Positions 1 to 12,813 of a stretch of DNA of 64,000 nt are shown here, piece by piece. Numbering within the stretch: the first letter of the stretch is position 1; every line of letters begins with the position of its first letter. The notes under the pieces are model-generated. The model was not told the origin of the DNA. It searched no databases and worked only from the letters and a program-made list of their open reading frames with translations. The DNA is taken from NCBI RefSeq assembly GCF_044923475.1, contig NZ_CP137338.1, positions 496,001 to 560,000 on the forward strand. The letters run 5' to 3'. This stretch comes from JAAURS01 sp044923475 (GTDB lineage: Bacteria > Cyanobacteriota > Cyanobacteriia > Thermosynechococcales > Thermosynechococcaceae). The translations under genes were made by a program, and so were the position numbers.

Positions 1-2000
1 ATATTTCCCGCCGCATTCAGGATGAGGGGATGCGGCCCGTAGAAGCGGCCATCGCCTCTATGAACACCCTCTTTGGGGCTGTGATTGCTACGTCAATCGT
101 GTTGATGACCGTATTTGTGCCCGTCGCATTTTTCCCAGGAACCACAGGACAGCTTTACAAACAGTTTGCGCTCACCATTACGTTCTCTGTGGCGGTTTCC
201 ACCTTTAATGCCGTTACCTTCACGCCCATGTTCTCTGCGCTCCTGCTGCGCCGAGGGCAAGCGCCGAACAATCGGTTCTTTAACGGTATTAACTGGGCGA
301 TCGACAGCGTGCGAGAGTCCTATCGACGAATGCTGGGGAAGGTCCTTCGCGTCAAGTTTATCGTGCTGGTCGGCTTTTCCTTAGCGCTGGTGTTGACCTA
401 CTGGGTCTATACCGTCATCCCTAAAGCCTTTATTCCCGATGAAGATCAGGGCTATTTCATCACCATCGTTCAGGGACCGGAGGGGGTTTCCCTCGACTAT
501 ACGGAAAAAGTCCTAGGCCAAGCCGAGGCTATCCTGAAGCAGCAGCCTGAAGTTCAGAGCATTTTCTCCGTCGGCGGTTTTAGCTTTAGCGGTGCCACGC
601 CCAACAACGGTCTCATTTTCTGCCTGCTGAAGCCTTGGGGAGAGCGGACTCGACCGGAGCAATCCGTGGCTGGCGTGGTGGGAGGATTTTTCCCGCAGCC
701 CACGGGGCTATTCCCAAAGCTGTCGGGCATTCAAGAAGCCACGGTTATCCCCTTTACGCCGCCGGCCATCCAGGGCTTAGGGAATTTTGGCGGATTTGAA
801 TTCCACCTTCAAGATCGGATTGGCGTCGGGTTTAATACCCTGGGAGAAGTGCTCAATCAATTTATCGGTCGAGCTGGAGCGTACCCTTCGGCTCAAAGCC
901 CGCAAATCACAGGGTTAAGACCGACTTTTAATGCCAATACGCCGCAAATTACGGTGGAAGTCGATCGCGTCCGCGCCAACCAACTGCAAGTTTCTGTAGA
1001 AGATATCTTCAATACGCTTCAGGTGTTTCTAGGATCCACCTATGTCAATGACTTTAACCAGTTCAACCGCGCTTATCGCGTCTACGTCCAGGCCGACAGC
1101 CAATTCCGCTCTAACCCAGAAGACATTAATAAGCTCTACGTGCGCTCCCAATCTGGAGCCATGATTCCCCTGGGCAATTTAGTTAAGGTCACTCAGACGA
1201 TCGGCCCTTCTATTATCAGCCACTACAATCTATTTCGCTCCGTGGAGATCAATGGAGCATCGGCACCTGGTTCCAGTTCCGGTCAGGCGATCGCCGCGAT
1301 GGAAGCCGTCGCCAAGGAAGTATTGCCCAAGGGCTTTAGCTTTGAGTGGTCGGGTATCTCGCTGGAGGAAGTGGAATCCGGCGGGGCTGCGGTGGTCATT
1401 TTTGCTTTAGGGATTGTGTTTGTGTTTCTAACCCTGGCTGCCCAGTATGAGAGCTTTATCGACCCCATCATTATTATGTTGACGGTGCCCCTGGCCATTT
1501 TGGGGGCATTGATGGCAATTTGGCTGCGGGGAACTTCCAATGATGTCTATACCCAAATTGGGCTTGTGATGCTGATTGGGATGGCGAGTAAAAATGCCAT
1601 CTTGATCTTAGAGTTTTCCAATGAAATGTACGAGAAGGGAATGAGTCTGACAAAAGCAGTGTTGGAAGCTTGTTCCGAGCGATTGCGCCCCATTCTAATG
1701 ACGGCCATCTCCACGGCGATCGGGTCGGTGCCGTTGTTGATCGCGACGGGACCTGGGGCAACAGCGCGGCAATCTTTAGGCACGGCGATCGTCGGAGGGA
1801 TGCTGTTTGCGACGGTACTGAGTTTGTTTGTGGTACCCGTGCTGTATATCGTCATTAAGACGCTGGCCCTGCGGTACCTGCATCCGCCTGAAGCAGCGAT
1901 CGCCGAAGGCGAATTCGGTCCCGAACACAATGGAGATGGGCTGATGCGGGATACAGCTCATGCGTTTGCCGAGGGGGACGGACATAAAGAACGCCTGTGA
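1..2000 (+). CDS. RND-family (HAE1-type) efflux transporter permease, C-terminal part
   Basis: The reading frame is open from base 3 and has lost its N-terminus at the window edge; the first internal ATG at 30 is not the real start. About 666 residues remain of a family usually near 1,050. They cover roughly the last third of the first membrane half, the second porter loop and TM7-TM12. The D-E-D-Q-G-Y-F segment that opens the second periplasmic domain, and the conserved late TM segments (for example GLVMLIGMASKNAILILEF), are typical of AcrB/HAE1 proton-driven inner-membrane pumps. These pumps work with a membrane-fusion protein and an outer-membrane channel, probably encoded upstream. The gene converges on cbiD with 29 bases between them. 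The substrate cannot be predicted. Confidence 0.93.
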   Translation, partial: ISRRIQDEGMRPVEAAIASMNTLFGAVIATSIVLMTVFVPVAFFPGTTGQLYKQFALTITFSVAVSTFNAVTFTPMFSALLLRRGQAPNNRFFNGINWAIDSVRESYRRMLGKVLRVKFIVLVGFSLALVLTYWVYTVIPKAFIPDEDQGYFITIVQGPEGVSLDYTEKVLGQAEAILKQQPEVQSIFSVGGFSFSGATPNNGLIFCLLKPWGERTRPEQSVAGVVGGFFPQPTGLFPKLSGIQEATVIPFTPPAIQGLGNFGGFEFHLQDRIGVGFNTLGEVLNQFIGRAGAYPSAQSPQITGLRPTFNANTPQITVEVDRVRANQLQVSVEDIFNTLQVFLGSTYVNDFNQFNRAYRVYVQADSQFRSNPEDINKLYVRSQSGAMIPLGNLVKVTQTIGPSIISHYNLFRSVEINGASAPGSSSGQAIAAMEAVAKEVLPKGFSFEWSGISLEEVESGGAAVVIFALGIVFVFLTLAAQYESFIDPIIIMLTVPLAILGALMAIWLRGTSNDVYTQIGLVMLIGMASKNAILILEFSNEMYEKGMSLTKAVLEACSERLRPILMTAISTAIGSVPLLIATGPGATARQSLGTAIVGGMLFATVLSLFVVPVLYIVIKTLALRYLHPPEAAIAEGEFGPEHNGDGLMRDTAHAFAEGDGHKERL

Positions 2001-2029
2001 AGCCGTCTGCGAAGCCGTAGCGATCGCTG

Positions 2030-3166
2030 CTAACCGTGCGAGCTCGTGCTGGCCCGATCCAATAACTTTTGTCCGGTCTCGCTCACTGCAAAAATCTGGC
2101 GATCGCGGTCGAATAAAGCACACCCGATCTGTACCTGTCGCTCGCTGTGGGTGTAGATGTAGCGCTGAGATCGCGTTTCGATGGCTGTTGCAATAGATTG
2201 ATAAACTCGAGCAACCCAAGGTTGGGCCATCTGTCGTTCGAGCTGCCGTAGGTATGCCAGCCCGTCCTCAGCGGACGCGCGCTGAAGTAAGGTCTGGAGT
2301 TCTGGCACGGACAGCCCTGCTGCGACGCCATGGGCCGTCAAAATTTCCTGGCGACCGTCCGCCACGTGATGGTGGGTGTGAAAAATCCCGCCCGCCAGCT
2401 TGATCAGTTTGCCGTGGTAGCCCAGCAGCAAAATGGACTTTATGCCTTGGATGCCTGCTTCGACTAACAGAGGGCCAAGCCAGTTAGCGGTCTTGACCAA
2501 ACAGGTTTCTGGGATGCCTAGCCGCCGAGATAAATCGAGACCGTTCTCGCCAATACAAAACACGAGAAGATCGCGCCGAGCTGCTTTGTCTTGCAATTGC
2601 GCTCGAAAAATTTCCAGTTGCTGGGGCGCGCTCAGGGGATGGGAAAGGCCCGACGTGCCCAATAAAGAAAGCCCTTCTACGACTCCAAAGGCTTCATTAG
2701 AGGTGCGTTTGGCTAAAGCACGCCCCTCCGGCAAGAGCAATGTGACCTGAATGCGATCGCCTTCTCGCAACTGCTGGTTTAAGTTTGTTTCGATGAGCTG
2801 CCGCGCGTAGGCATAGATCGCGGATGGGCCAGATCCGTTTTCCTGACGTCCAATCCCCTCTCCCCCCACAATTGAAACCGATTGGGTTTGGGTTGGGGGT
2901 GCCCATTCGACCATCGCCCAAATCGGCGTATGGCGGGTTAAGTCTAAGTTGTCGCCCGGATCGCTGCGCGCGATCGCGAGGGAAACGCCCGGTTTGAGTC
3001 CGCAGGCGTTTTCAATCTCCACTCGAGCGAGTTGGGCCGGATCGACTAAATCGAGAGTAACGGTGTCGAGGGCGATCCTCTTATAAAGCCAGTGGAGAGC
3101 GGCGATCGCCGCACCGCAGGCAAAGACAGGAAGCGTATATCCAGTGCGAGGAACTAAGTCAGACAT
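2030..3166 (-). CDS. cbiD: Cobalt-precorrin-5B C(1)-methyltransferase CbiD
   Basis: CbiD transfers a methyl group from SAM to C-1 of cobalt-precorrin-5B in the anaerobic (cobalt-early) cobalamin route used by cyanobacteria. The 378-residue length fits the family. Recognisable signatures are the N-terminal G-Y-T-L-P-V-F-A-C-G-A-A-I-A-A-L segment (residues 9-24), the glycine-rich GGEGIGRQ region near residue 102, the EGLSLLGTSG motif near the middle and the LLLGYHGKLIKLAGG segment in the second half. The start at 3166 places the conserved GYTLPVFAC motif at the expected distance. It faces psb27 across 162 bases. I saw no cobalamin riboswitch upstream. Another corrinoid-type gene, the CobO-like protein, lies 2 kb away. 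Confidence 0.93.
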   Translation of the reverse strand: MSDLVPRTGYTLPVFACGAAIAALHWLYKRIALDTVTLDLVDPAQLARVEIENACGLKPGVSLAIARSDPGDNLDLTRHTPIWAMVEWAPPTQTQSVSIVGGEGIGRQENGSGPSAIYAYARQLIETNLNQQLREGDRIQVTLLLPEGRALAKRTSNEAFGVVEGLSLLGTSGLSHPLSAPQQLEIFRAQLQDKAARRDLLVFCIGENGLDLSRRLGIPETCLVKTANWLGPLLVEAGIQGIKSILLLGYHGKLIKLAGGIFHTHHHVADGRQEILTAHGVAAGLSVPELQTLLQRASAEDGLAYLRQLERQMAQPWVARVYQSIATAIETRSQRYIYTHSERQVQIGCALFDRDRQIFAVSETGQKLLDRASTSSHG

Positions 3167-3328
3167 CTTAAACGTTCCTTAAGTGGGGATCGGTTCTGCC
3201 CCGTGGAGGAGAAAATGAACCGATGAATGGTTTATTCTGGAAAGACCACTGCAACCATTCGAGATATGGCGAATTGATGCCATCTAGCTTGCCGACCCAC
3301 GCCATGTTTTTGAGAGAATCCGAAGCTT

Positions 3329-3736
3329 ATGAAGCGCTTTTTTGCATTTTTCCTGAGTGTTGCTCTGTCAGCCTCTTTGTTCCTAACGGGTTGCTCCGGG
3401 GCAACGTCAACAGGTCTGTCCGGCAACTACCGCCAAGACACTTTAACATTGATTAGTAGTTTGCGGACGGCCATCGAGCTGCCTGAAGGTACCCCAGAAA
3501 AGTCTGCTGCCCAAGCCGATGCAAAAGCCAAGATTAGCGATTTTATTTCCCAATATCGTCGGCAGTCTTCGGTAGCGGGACTCAGCTCGTTTATGACAAT
3601 GACAACGGCACTGAATGGCTTAGCGGGTCACTACAGTTCCTATCCCAATCGTCCTCTGCCGGAAAAACTGACAAAGCGTTTAGAACAGGAGTTCAAGCTG
3701 GTGGAAGGCTCTTTGGATCGCGAGTCCCCCGCTTAG
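3329..3736 (+). CDS. psb27: Photosystem II assembly lipoprotein Psb27
   Basis: Psb27 is a lumenal lipoprotein that binds CP43 in immature photosystem II and helps assembly of the Mn cluster and repair. The 135-residue product begins with a lipoprotein signal (hydrophobic stretch then L-T-G-C, Cys22 as the lipidated residue). The family core follows: the Y-R-Q-D-T-L segment near residue 34, an acidic/alanine helix, and the H-Y-S-S-Y-P-N-R-P-L-P turn leading into a final helix. Length and order match Psb27 of other cyanobacteria. It is a monocistronic-looking gene followed by a perfect 13-bp hairpin. This gene is one of the firmest indications that the host is a cyanobacterium. Confidence 0.95.
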   Translation: MKRFFAFFLSVALSASLFLTGCSGATSTGLSGNYRQDTLTLISSLRTAIELPEGTPEKSAAQADAKAKISDFISQYRRQSSVAGLSSFMTMTTALNGLAGHYSSYPNRPLPEKLTKRLEQEFKLVEGSLDRESPA

Positions 3737-3757
3737 CTATCTCCGATCGTTACTCAA

Positions 3758-3796
3758 ATCTCCACTTTCATCGAATCGCAGTCTGAAAGTGGAGAT
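3758..3796 (+). terminator. Hairpin after psb27
   Basis: A perfect 13-bp inverted repeat (3758-3770 with 3784-3796) with a 13-base loop begins 21 bases after the psb27 stop. It lacks a clear T-run, so it may act as a 3' stabiliser or a weak terminator rather than a classic intrinsic terminator. Confidence 0.5.
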
Positions 3797-3864
3797 GATT
3801 AACTACGGATTTACGGATTTGTAAATCTAGTTGAGTTGGTTTAGTCAGTTGTAAAGGTCAACTT

Positions 3865-4026
3865 ATGTTTGGTTTAGGTTGGTTAGAGGTTGGCATTATT
3901 CTCTTGGTGGCGGTCCTGATTTTTGGACCCAAGCGCTTGCCAGAGCTAGGAGGGGCTCTCGGTAAAGCACTGCGCGGCGTGAAGGAAGAAATTCAGTCTA
4001 AAGACGAAGAAGACTTGGACGCTTGA
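3865..4026 (+). CDS. tatA: Twin-arginine translocase subunit TatA/E-type, short form
   Basis: A 53-residue protein with the standard TatA architecture: a short periplasmic start (M-F-G-L-G-W-L-E), one transmembrane helix (about residues 8-22), the F-G-P-K-R-L-P-E-L hinge and an amphipathic helix (G-G-A-L-G-K-A-L-R-G-V-K-E-E). An acidic tail follows. TatA oligomers form the pore of the twin-arginine pathway, which exports folded cofactor proteins to the thylakoid lumen or periplasm. Two likely Tat substrates occur in this window (22943 and 30318). The protein is shorter than most cyanobacterial TatA proteins because the charged tail is brief. It converges on the ABC permease gene 46 bases downstream. 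Confidence 0.92.
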   Translation: MFGLGWLEVGIILLVAVLIFGPKRLPELGGALGKALRGVKEEIQSKDEEDLDA

Positions 4027-4072
4027 CAGTCCCAAATTTATTAAATGCCCTGTAGATTGAGAGCTCTTGATT

Positions 4073-4846
4073 CTAGAATTCTCGCTTGGAAAAAATCAGA
4101 CTGGAGATCGCCAGCAGCAGCACGATATAAACTACCCCATAACCTGCGTTGAGGGTCATCGTACCAATGTCTGGCAGCAGACCGTACACCGCTTGATTCT
4201 TGAGGTCGAGCCGCGACAAATCCGGGAAGAGTAAATAGATGCCCTTCACGATACTTTTAACAGACTCAGTTTTGATCGACTGGCTGAGGGTAACTAAATT
4301 TTGACTGAAGTGTCCCATGAAGTACACCGCCAATGTCAGAATCGTTGCCACCAAAGAACTGGTAAACACTCCAAACAGCAACGCTACCGCCGTCAGCAGC
4401 GAAAGTTCTAAAATCAAAAAGAGCCCGGACACCGTCAGCGCGCTCCACGAGAAGGGTATCCCGCGCCACACCATCACGCCAAACAGCATTAGGTGCATCA
4501 GCACCACGAGGACGCCCAATATGCTGGTCAATCCTAGGTGCTTGCCTACAATAAACTCGGCACGACTCATAGGCTTGGCAATCAAGACCAATGCAGTCTT
4601 CTTTTCAATTTCTTTATTGATCAGTCCGGCACCCACAAAAGCTGCGATCGTCAATCCCAACAGACTAATGCCAGCCAACCCTACATCCTGGCTGATTTTG
4701 CCCTCGGCTCCGCCAGATACCTCATTTAACAGCAGGACAGCTGTAACCAGCGCTACGCCAAACAGCGCTGCCACGTAAAGTACGCGCTCGCGAAACACTT
4801 CGCGAAACACGTTGGTGCCAATTGCCCAAACTCTAAAGATGTTCAT
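4073..4846 (-). CDS. ABC-2 type transporter permease
   Basis: The 257-residue protein has six predicted hydrophobic segments and the layout of single-subunit ABC-2 permeases of the YhaP/NosY type. It starts with a cytoplasmic amphipathic helix (residues 1-20, ending F-R-E-R), then TM1. After TM2 comes the cytoplasmic coupling motif N-K-E-I-E-K-K-T-A-L-V-L-I-A-K-P (near residue 80), which is characteristic of the family. No ATPase gene is adjacent, so the partner must be elsewhere. The substrate is unknown. The start at 4846 is the only one that keeps the N-terminal helix. It lies alone between tatA and the CobO-like gene. Confidence 0.85.
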   Translation of the reverse strand: MNIFRVWAIGTNVFREVFRERVLYVAALFGVALVTAVLLLNEVSGGAEGKISQDVGLAGISLLGLTIAAFVGAGLINKEIEKKTALVLIAKPMSRAEFIVGKHLGLTSILGVLVVLMHLMLFGVMVWRGIPFSWSALTVSGLFLILELSLLTAVALLFGVFTSSLVATILTLAVYFMGHFSQNLVTLSQSIKTESVKSIVKGIYLLFPDLSRLDLKNQAVYGLLPDIGTMTLNAGYGVVYIVLLLAISSLIFSKREF

Positions 4847-5022
4847 AACAAGAGAGAATAGAAACAGTAAAACGCTTAACCGTCGATAATTCTAGGGTCT
4901 GAGTACCCGTTCATTACAGAACCTATAGTACCCAGACAGCTCCCAAACGATTAACCGCTCCAGAGCATTCATGAATGCATTCAGCTAACTGAAAGGGCTG
5001 ACCCTTAAAGGAGGCTTCGCGG

Positions 5023-5076
5023 ATGGTCAATGCAATCGCTAAAGTGATGAAAGAAGGGCAGTACGCAACAGGGTGA
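5023..5076 (+). CDS. Possible 17-residue leader peptide
   Basis: An ATG at 5023 follows an excellent Shine-Dalgarno sequence (AAAGGAGG at 5007-5014, 8 bases away) and opens a 17-codon frame that stops at 5074-5076, one base before the ATG of the CobO-like gene. The downstream gene has only a poor ribosome site of its own (AGAAGGGCAG lies 20 or more bases away), so translational coupling through this small frame is plausible. The peptide (starting M-V-N-A-I-A-K-V-M-K) matches nothing I recognise. It could instead be chance, with the Shine-Dalgarno belonging to a misjudged start. Confidence 0.3.
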   Translation: MVNAIAKVMKEGQYATG

Positions 5077-5077
5077 T

Positions 5078-6208
5078 ATGACAAGAACCGGAATCGGCAT
5101 CAGAACGGCGCAAGACCGTTCCGAAAGAATCGTAGGCCAAGTTCATATTTATGACGGCGCGGGAAAAGGTAAGTCCCAAGCAGCTTTGGGTGTCGTGCTG
5201 CGCTCCATTGGTTTGGGGATTGGTTCCTCCTTTCAAACGCGCGTGCTACTGCTGCGGTTTCTCAAAGGTCCGGGCCGCAACTACGATGAAGACGCTGCCA
5301 TCGAAGCGCTCCAAAGGGCCTTCCCCCACCTGATCGACCAGGTCAGAACCGGACGAGCTGAGTTTTTTAACGCCGATGAAGTGACGCGTTTCGATCGCCT
5401 CGAAGCGCAGCGCGGCTGGGATATTGCCAAAGGGGCGATCGCCTCCGGTCTCTACTCCGTCATCGTCCTCGACGAACTCAACCCCGTCCTAGATCTGGGA
5501 CTGTTGCCCGTAGATGAAGTCGTGCGATCGCTCAAACAAAAACCAGAGCACCTTGAAATCATTACCACCGGACGCGGCACCCCCCAGGCCCTCATGGACA
5601 TTGCCGACCTTCACTCAGAAATGCGACCCCACAGTCCAGAAGGCAACCATCAGGGCATCGAAGGCATTGAAATCTACACGGGTGCGGGTAAAGGTAAATC
5701 CACCAGTGCCCTCGGTCGCGCCCTTCAAGCCATCGGTCGCGGTATCAGTCAAGACCAATCCCACCGCGTTCTCATCGTGCAGTGGCTTAAAGGCGGCTCT
5801 GGCTACACTGAAGATGCCGCAGTCGCCGCTATGCAGCAAAGCTACCCCAGTCTCGTAGACCACCAGCGCTGTGGCAGAGATGCGATCGTCTGGCGCGGTC
5901 AACAGCAAGAACTCGATTACGTCGAAGCCGAACGGGGTTGGGAAATTGCGCGGGCGGCGATCGCCTCGGGACTCTACAAAACCATCATCCTCGACGAACT
6001 CAACCCCACCGTAGACCTAGAGCTGCTGCCCGAAGAACCCATCTTGCAAGCTTTCCTGCGCAAACCCCGCGACACCGAAATCATCATTACAGGACGCTGT
6101 AAAAACAACCCGTCCTATTTTGCTCTAGCCAGTACCCACTCCGAAATGATTTGCCACAAACACTACGCAGAGAAGGGGATAGAACTCAAAAGAGGGGTCG
6201 ACTTTTAA
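5078..6208 (+). CDS. Tandem-duplicated CobO/BtuR-like P-loop protein
   Basis: The 376-residue protein holds two copies of the ATP:corrinoid adenosyltransferase (CobO/CobA/BtuR) P-loop fold. Each copy has a G-A-G-K-G-K-S Walker A (residues 27-33 and 202-208). Each also has the helix segment E-(A/E)-x-R-G-W-(D/E)-I-A, a Walker-B-like I-(V/I)-L-D-E-L-N-P and a terminal T-G-R segment. True CobO proteins are about 200 residues with one domain and transfer the adenosyl group of ATP to Co(I). In cyanobacteria this double form is common and often named cob(I)yrinic acid a,c-diamide adenosyltransferase, but its activity is less certain. Each half is followed by a histidine/serine segment (D-L-H-S-E-M and S-T-H-S-E-M). 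A strong terminator follows directly. Confidence 0.82.
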   Translation: MTRTGIGIRTAQDRSERIVGQVHIYDGAGKGKSQAALGVVLRSIGLGIGSSFQTRVLLLRFLKGPGRNYDEDAAIEALQRAFPHLIDQVRTGRAEFFNADEVTRFDRLEAQRGWDIAKGAIASGLYSVIVLDELNPVLDLGLLPVDEVVRSLKQKPEHLEIITTGRGTPQALMDIADLHSEMRPHSPEGNHQGIEGIEIYTGAGKGKSTSALGRALQAIGRGISQDQSHRVLIVQWLKGGSGYTEDAAVAAMQQSYPSLVDHQRCGRDAIVWRGQQQELDYVEAERGWEIARAAIASGLYKTIILDELNPTVDLELLPEEPILQAFLRKPRDTEIIITGRCKNNPSYFALASTHSEMICHKHYAEKGIELKRGVDF

Positions 6209-6221
6209 CCTCACCGTCTTA

Positions 6222-6259
6222 GATAAAAGGCTCCAAGTAACTACTTGGAGCCTTTTATC
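6222..6259 (+). terminator. Strong intrinsic terminator of the CobO-like gene
   Basis: A perfect 18-bp stem (6222-6239 with 6242-6259) with a tiny loop lies 13 bases after the stop codon. The stem contains TTTT in its right arm. It insulates the rRNA operon promoter from upstream transcription. Confidence 0.85.
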
Positions 6260-6309
6260 GCGATTGAAGCGCCCTTGCCACCCCATCCAAAAGATTTTGA
6301 AAAAAAGAG

Positions 6310-6338
6310 TTGACAAGCCCATGTGAGCTTGATACATT
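6310..6338 (+). promoter_or_regulatory. Putative rRNA operon promoter
   Basis: A consensus -35 box TTGACA (6310-6315) is followed after 17 bases by TACATT (6333-6338), a sigma-70-type -10 box. Transcription would start near 6345, about 165 bases before the mature 16S end. The rest of 6260-6510 holds the transcribed leader, with no other gene. Confidence 0.65.
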
Positions 6339-6510
6339 AGTAAAGCGCTCGAAGAGCAAACGCCTTCGAACCGCCCAGAACCTAGACAAATCAATAGTTT
6401 GAAAGATTCTAAGGAATTTTTATACCTCGTCAAGATAACGAGGATGTTGCGAGAGATCGTAGCATCTGGACGAAGAAAAGTAAAGAGCTAGTCTCTTATG
6501 TTTTAACTAA

Positions 6511-7997
<1,487 letters not shown>

Positions 7998-8128
7998 TAG
8001 GGAGACCTCACACTCATCTAGACCGAACCAATCAGTAATAAGTCAGATGAGAGTCATCCCAAGGTCGTTGAGGTATAGATAGATATTCCGTTCAGAATCT
8101 TTCAAACTATTTACTAGGTGAGGGACAT

Positions 8129-8202
<74 letters not shown>

Positions 8203-8221
8203 CTTGCCCACTTATGGCTAA

Positions 8222-8297
8222 GGGGGTTTAGCTCAGTTGGTAGAGCGCCTGCTTTGCAAGCAGGATGTCAGCGGTTCGAGTCCGCTAACCTCCACCA
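8222..8297 (+). tRNA. tRNA-Ala (TGC)
   Basis: Cloverleaf with acceptor GGGGGTT pairing with AACCTCC, anticodon loop TTTGCAA (anticodon TGC) and T arm GGTTCGAGTCC. The terminal CCA is encoded (8295-8297). It lies 19 bases after tRNA-Ile in the rRNA spacer. Confidence 0.97.
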
Positions 8298-8520
8298 ATC
8301 CCATCGGACTCTTACTCCAAGTATCACCTAACGCAAGTGGCACGCAGCACCTCATTATGTATTGACCTAGTCAAGGAACATAAGAGCCTGCTGGGTTCGC
8401 CCAGCGAGAACCTTGAAAACTGCATACGAGCAAGAAATTGCTAGGTAGAATCAACAATTTACGAGTGAGTAACGCGTAGATTGAAACGATTCACAGACAC
8501 CAAAAATCAAAAAGAAAAAG

Positions 8521-11407
<2,887 letters not shown>

Positions 11408-11531
11408 CAATATCTAATTTAATTTTGGTGTCGGCTTCAAGGTTGACGAATATACCAAGGAATAGCAATTTCTAATAAAGAGCTCGTATGCAGGCTTCAG
11501 GGTTTCTCCCGCGAGAGGAACTCAACAAGTT

Positions 11532-11649
11532 TCCTGGTGTCCATGGCGTAGTGGCCCCACTCCGACCCATCTCGAACTCGGTTGTGAAACGCTACAGCGG
11601 CGACAATAGTTGGAGGGTAGCTTCCTGCAAAGATAGCTCGATGCCAGGT
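11532..11649 (+). rRNA. rrf: 5S ribosomal RNA
   Basis: A 118-base gene whose 5' end TCCTGGTGT pairs with the 3' end ATGCCAGGT. It contains the conserved loop segment CCGACCCATCTCGAACTCGG. It is the last gene of the rRNA operon, with a strong terminator 7 bases later. Confidence 0.95.
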
Positions 11650-11656
11650 TTGTATT

Positions 11657-11705
11657 AACCATCAAAGCCCCGATTCTTTACTGAAGAATCGGGGCTTTGA
11701 TGGTT
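11657..11705. terminator. rRNA operon terminator, possibly bidirectional
   Basis: A perfect 22-bp stem (11657-11678 with 11684-11705) with a 5-base loop lies directly behind the 5S gene and just before the convergent tocopherol cyclase stop. It probably ends transcription from both sides. Confidence 0.9.
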
Positions 11706-11718
11706 GGGATAGTAGAGC

Positions 11719-12813
11719 TTACTCCGAACGCCAAGGTTCCTGCCAAGGACCGCCGCCCACCTCCACACAGCCCAGATCGCTTTGGGCGTCTACGATCGAT
11801 TGCAGTGTTGGGCCAGTTTTTTGCCAAAGTTTAAGCTGCAGCTGTCCCCGAGTGGTATCTCGGCACACAAACGCCAGTCCTTCTGGGGTGGGCGCGCGCA
11901 CCATCGTCCCAGGCTGATGGGGTGCTGTAGCTTCTATCGTTACGATGTGGCGATCGCTTTCGGCCTGCATCTGCCAATAGCCCCAGGGGTGGACCTCCCA
12001 ACGCACCGTTGAATTCCAGGGCACGAACTCGTAAAACTGATGGTGGTAGTGGATGCCGATCGCCGCCGCTGACTCCATCCATCCCAAAACCTGCCGCCGA
12101 CCGCCCCCTGCAGTGAGCGCGAGATCGGGCTGCAGGTCAAAGCTATTGCAGTTCATCCAAAACCACTTCTGGGGAAACGCTCCCCCCCAATTTTTCTCTG
12201 CGTAGGCAGGGACGCGATCGAAGCTGTACCGTTGTCCGTTCCAATCCACCCATCCCGTGGCTAAACCGTGGGCCATTAAAATCTGCCAGCCCGGTTCAAA
12301 AATTTGAAACTTCGATAGCCAGCCAGCGGTGGACTGTTGCGGGTGCTGGGGATGCCCCCACCCGTAGATGGGTTCTAGGGCAAACTGCCACCGCGCCGTC
12401 TTTGCCGAACCCGGATCCTGAAGGATGCCCTGATGCCAAGCGGCAGTTGCTTGATAGCCTTCTTGAACCTCTCGCTCGAACGCCTCAGGTTCTAGGAAAC
12501 CAGCAGGCTGTTGAGGATGGGCTTTACGCCAGTGACCGTGCCCTAAAGCGTCCTTCCAGGCCCAGAACCGATCGACATCGGGAAACGTTCGACAGAGATA
12601 TGCTTCGTCTAGCCCTAAAATCTGCGCTGCCCCGCCCCGGTTGGGTTCCCCGGCCACTGGGTTTTGAATGGAATACATAAACGCAAAGGTTTGTCTGACT
12701 TGGGGTAACGTGATGCGGTAGTACCACCCTTCAAAAAATTGGCGGTTTCCGGTCCAATGGAAGCCGCTGTGGGGAGTTTGGAGTGGGCTATTCAAAGGGT
12801 GCTGCTTTGACAC
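11719..12813 (-). CDS. Tocopherol cyclase (VTE1/SXD1 family)
   Basis: Tocopherol cyclase closes the chromanol ring of phytylquinols to make tocopherols, antioxidants of photosynthetic membranes. The 364-residue protein begins with the family signature H-S-G-F-H-W-x-G-x-x-x-F-F-E-G-W-Y-Y-R (residues 15-33). Further on it has W-x-L-x-P-I-Y-G-W-G, a G-W-x-S-x-F-x-I-F-E-P-G-W-Q block, Y-A-E-K-N-W-G-G-x-F-P-x-K-W-F-W-x-N-C-N (about residues 205-224) and V-H-P-W-G-Y-W. These match plant VTE1 and Synechocystis slr1737-type proteins. Its start overlaps the last 26 bases of the HPPD gene upstream, so the two are very likely one operon. HPPD supplies homogentisate, the aromatic precursor. Confidence 0.93.
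   Translation of the reverse strand: MSKQHPLNSPLQTPHSGFHWTGNRQFFEGWYYRITLPQVRQTFAFMYSIQNPVAGEPNRGGAAQILGLDEAYLCRTFPDVDRFWAWKDALGHGHWRKAHPQQPAGFLEPEAFEREVQEGYQATAAWHQGILQDPGSAKTARWQFALEPIYGWGHPQHPQQSTAGWLSKFQIFEPGWQILMAHGLATGWVDWNGQRYSFDRVPAYAEKNWGGAFPQKWFWMNCNSFDLQPDLALTAGGGRRQVLGWMESAAAIGIHYHHQFYEFVPWNSTVRWEVHPWGYWQMQAESDRHIVTIEATAPHQPGTMVRAPTPEGLAFVCRDTTRGQLQLKLWQKTGPTLQSIVDAQSDLGCVEVGGGPWQEPWRSE

Noticed and set aside
2030..3328. Cobalamin riboswitch near cbiD
   Set aside because: The 162 bases between cbiD and psb27 are too short and lack the recognisable B12-box sequence.
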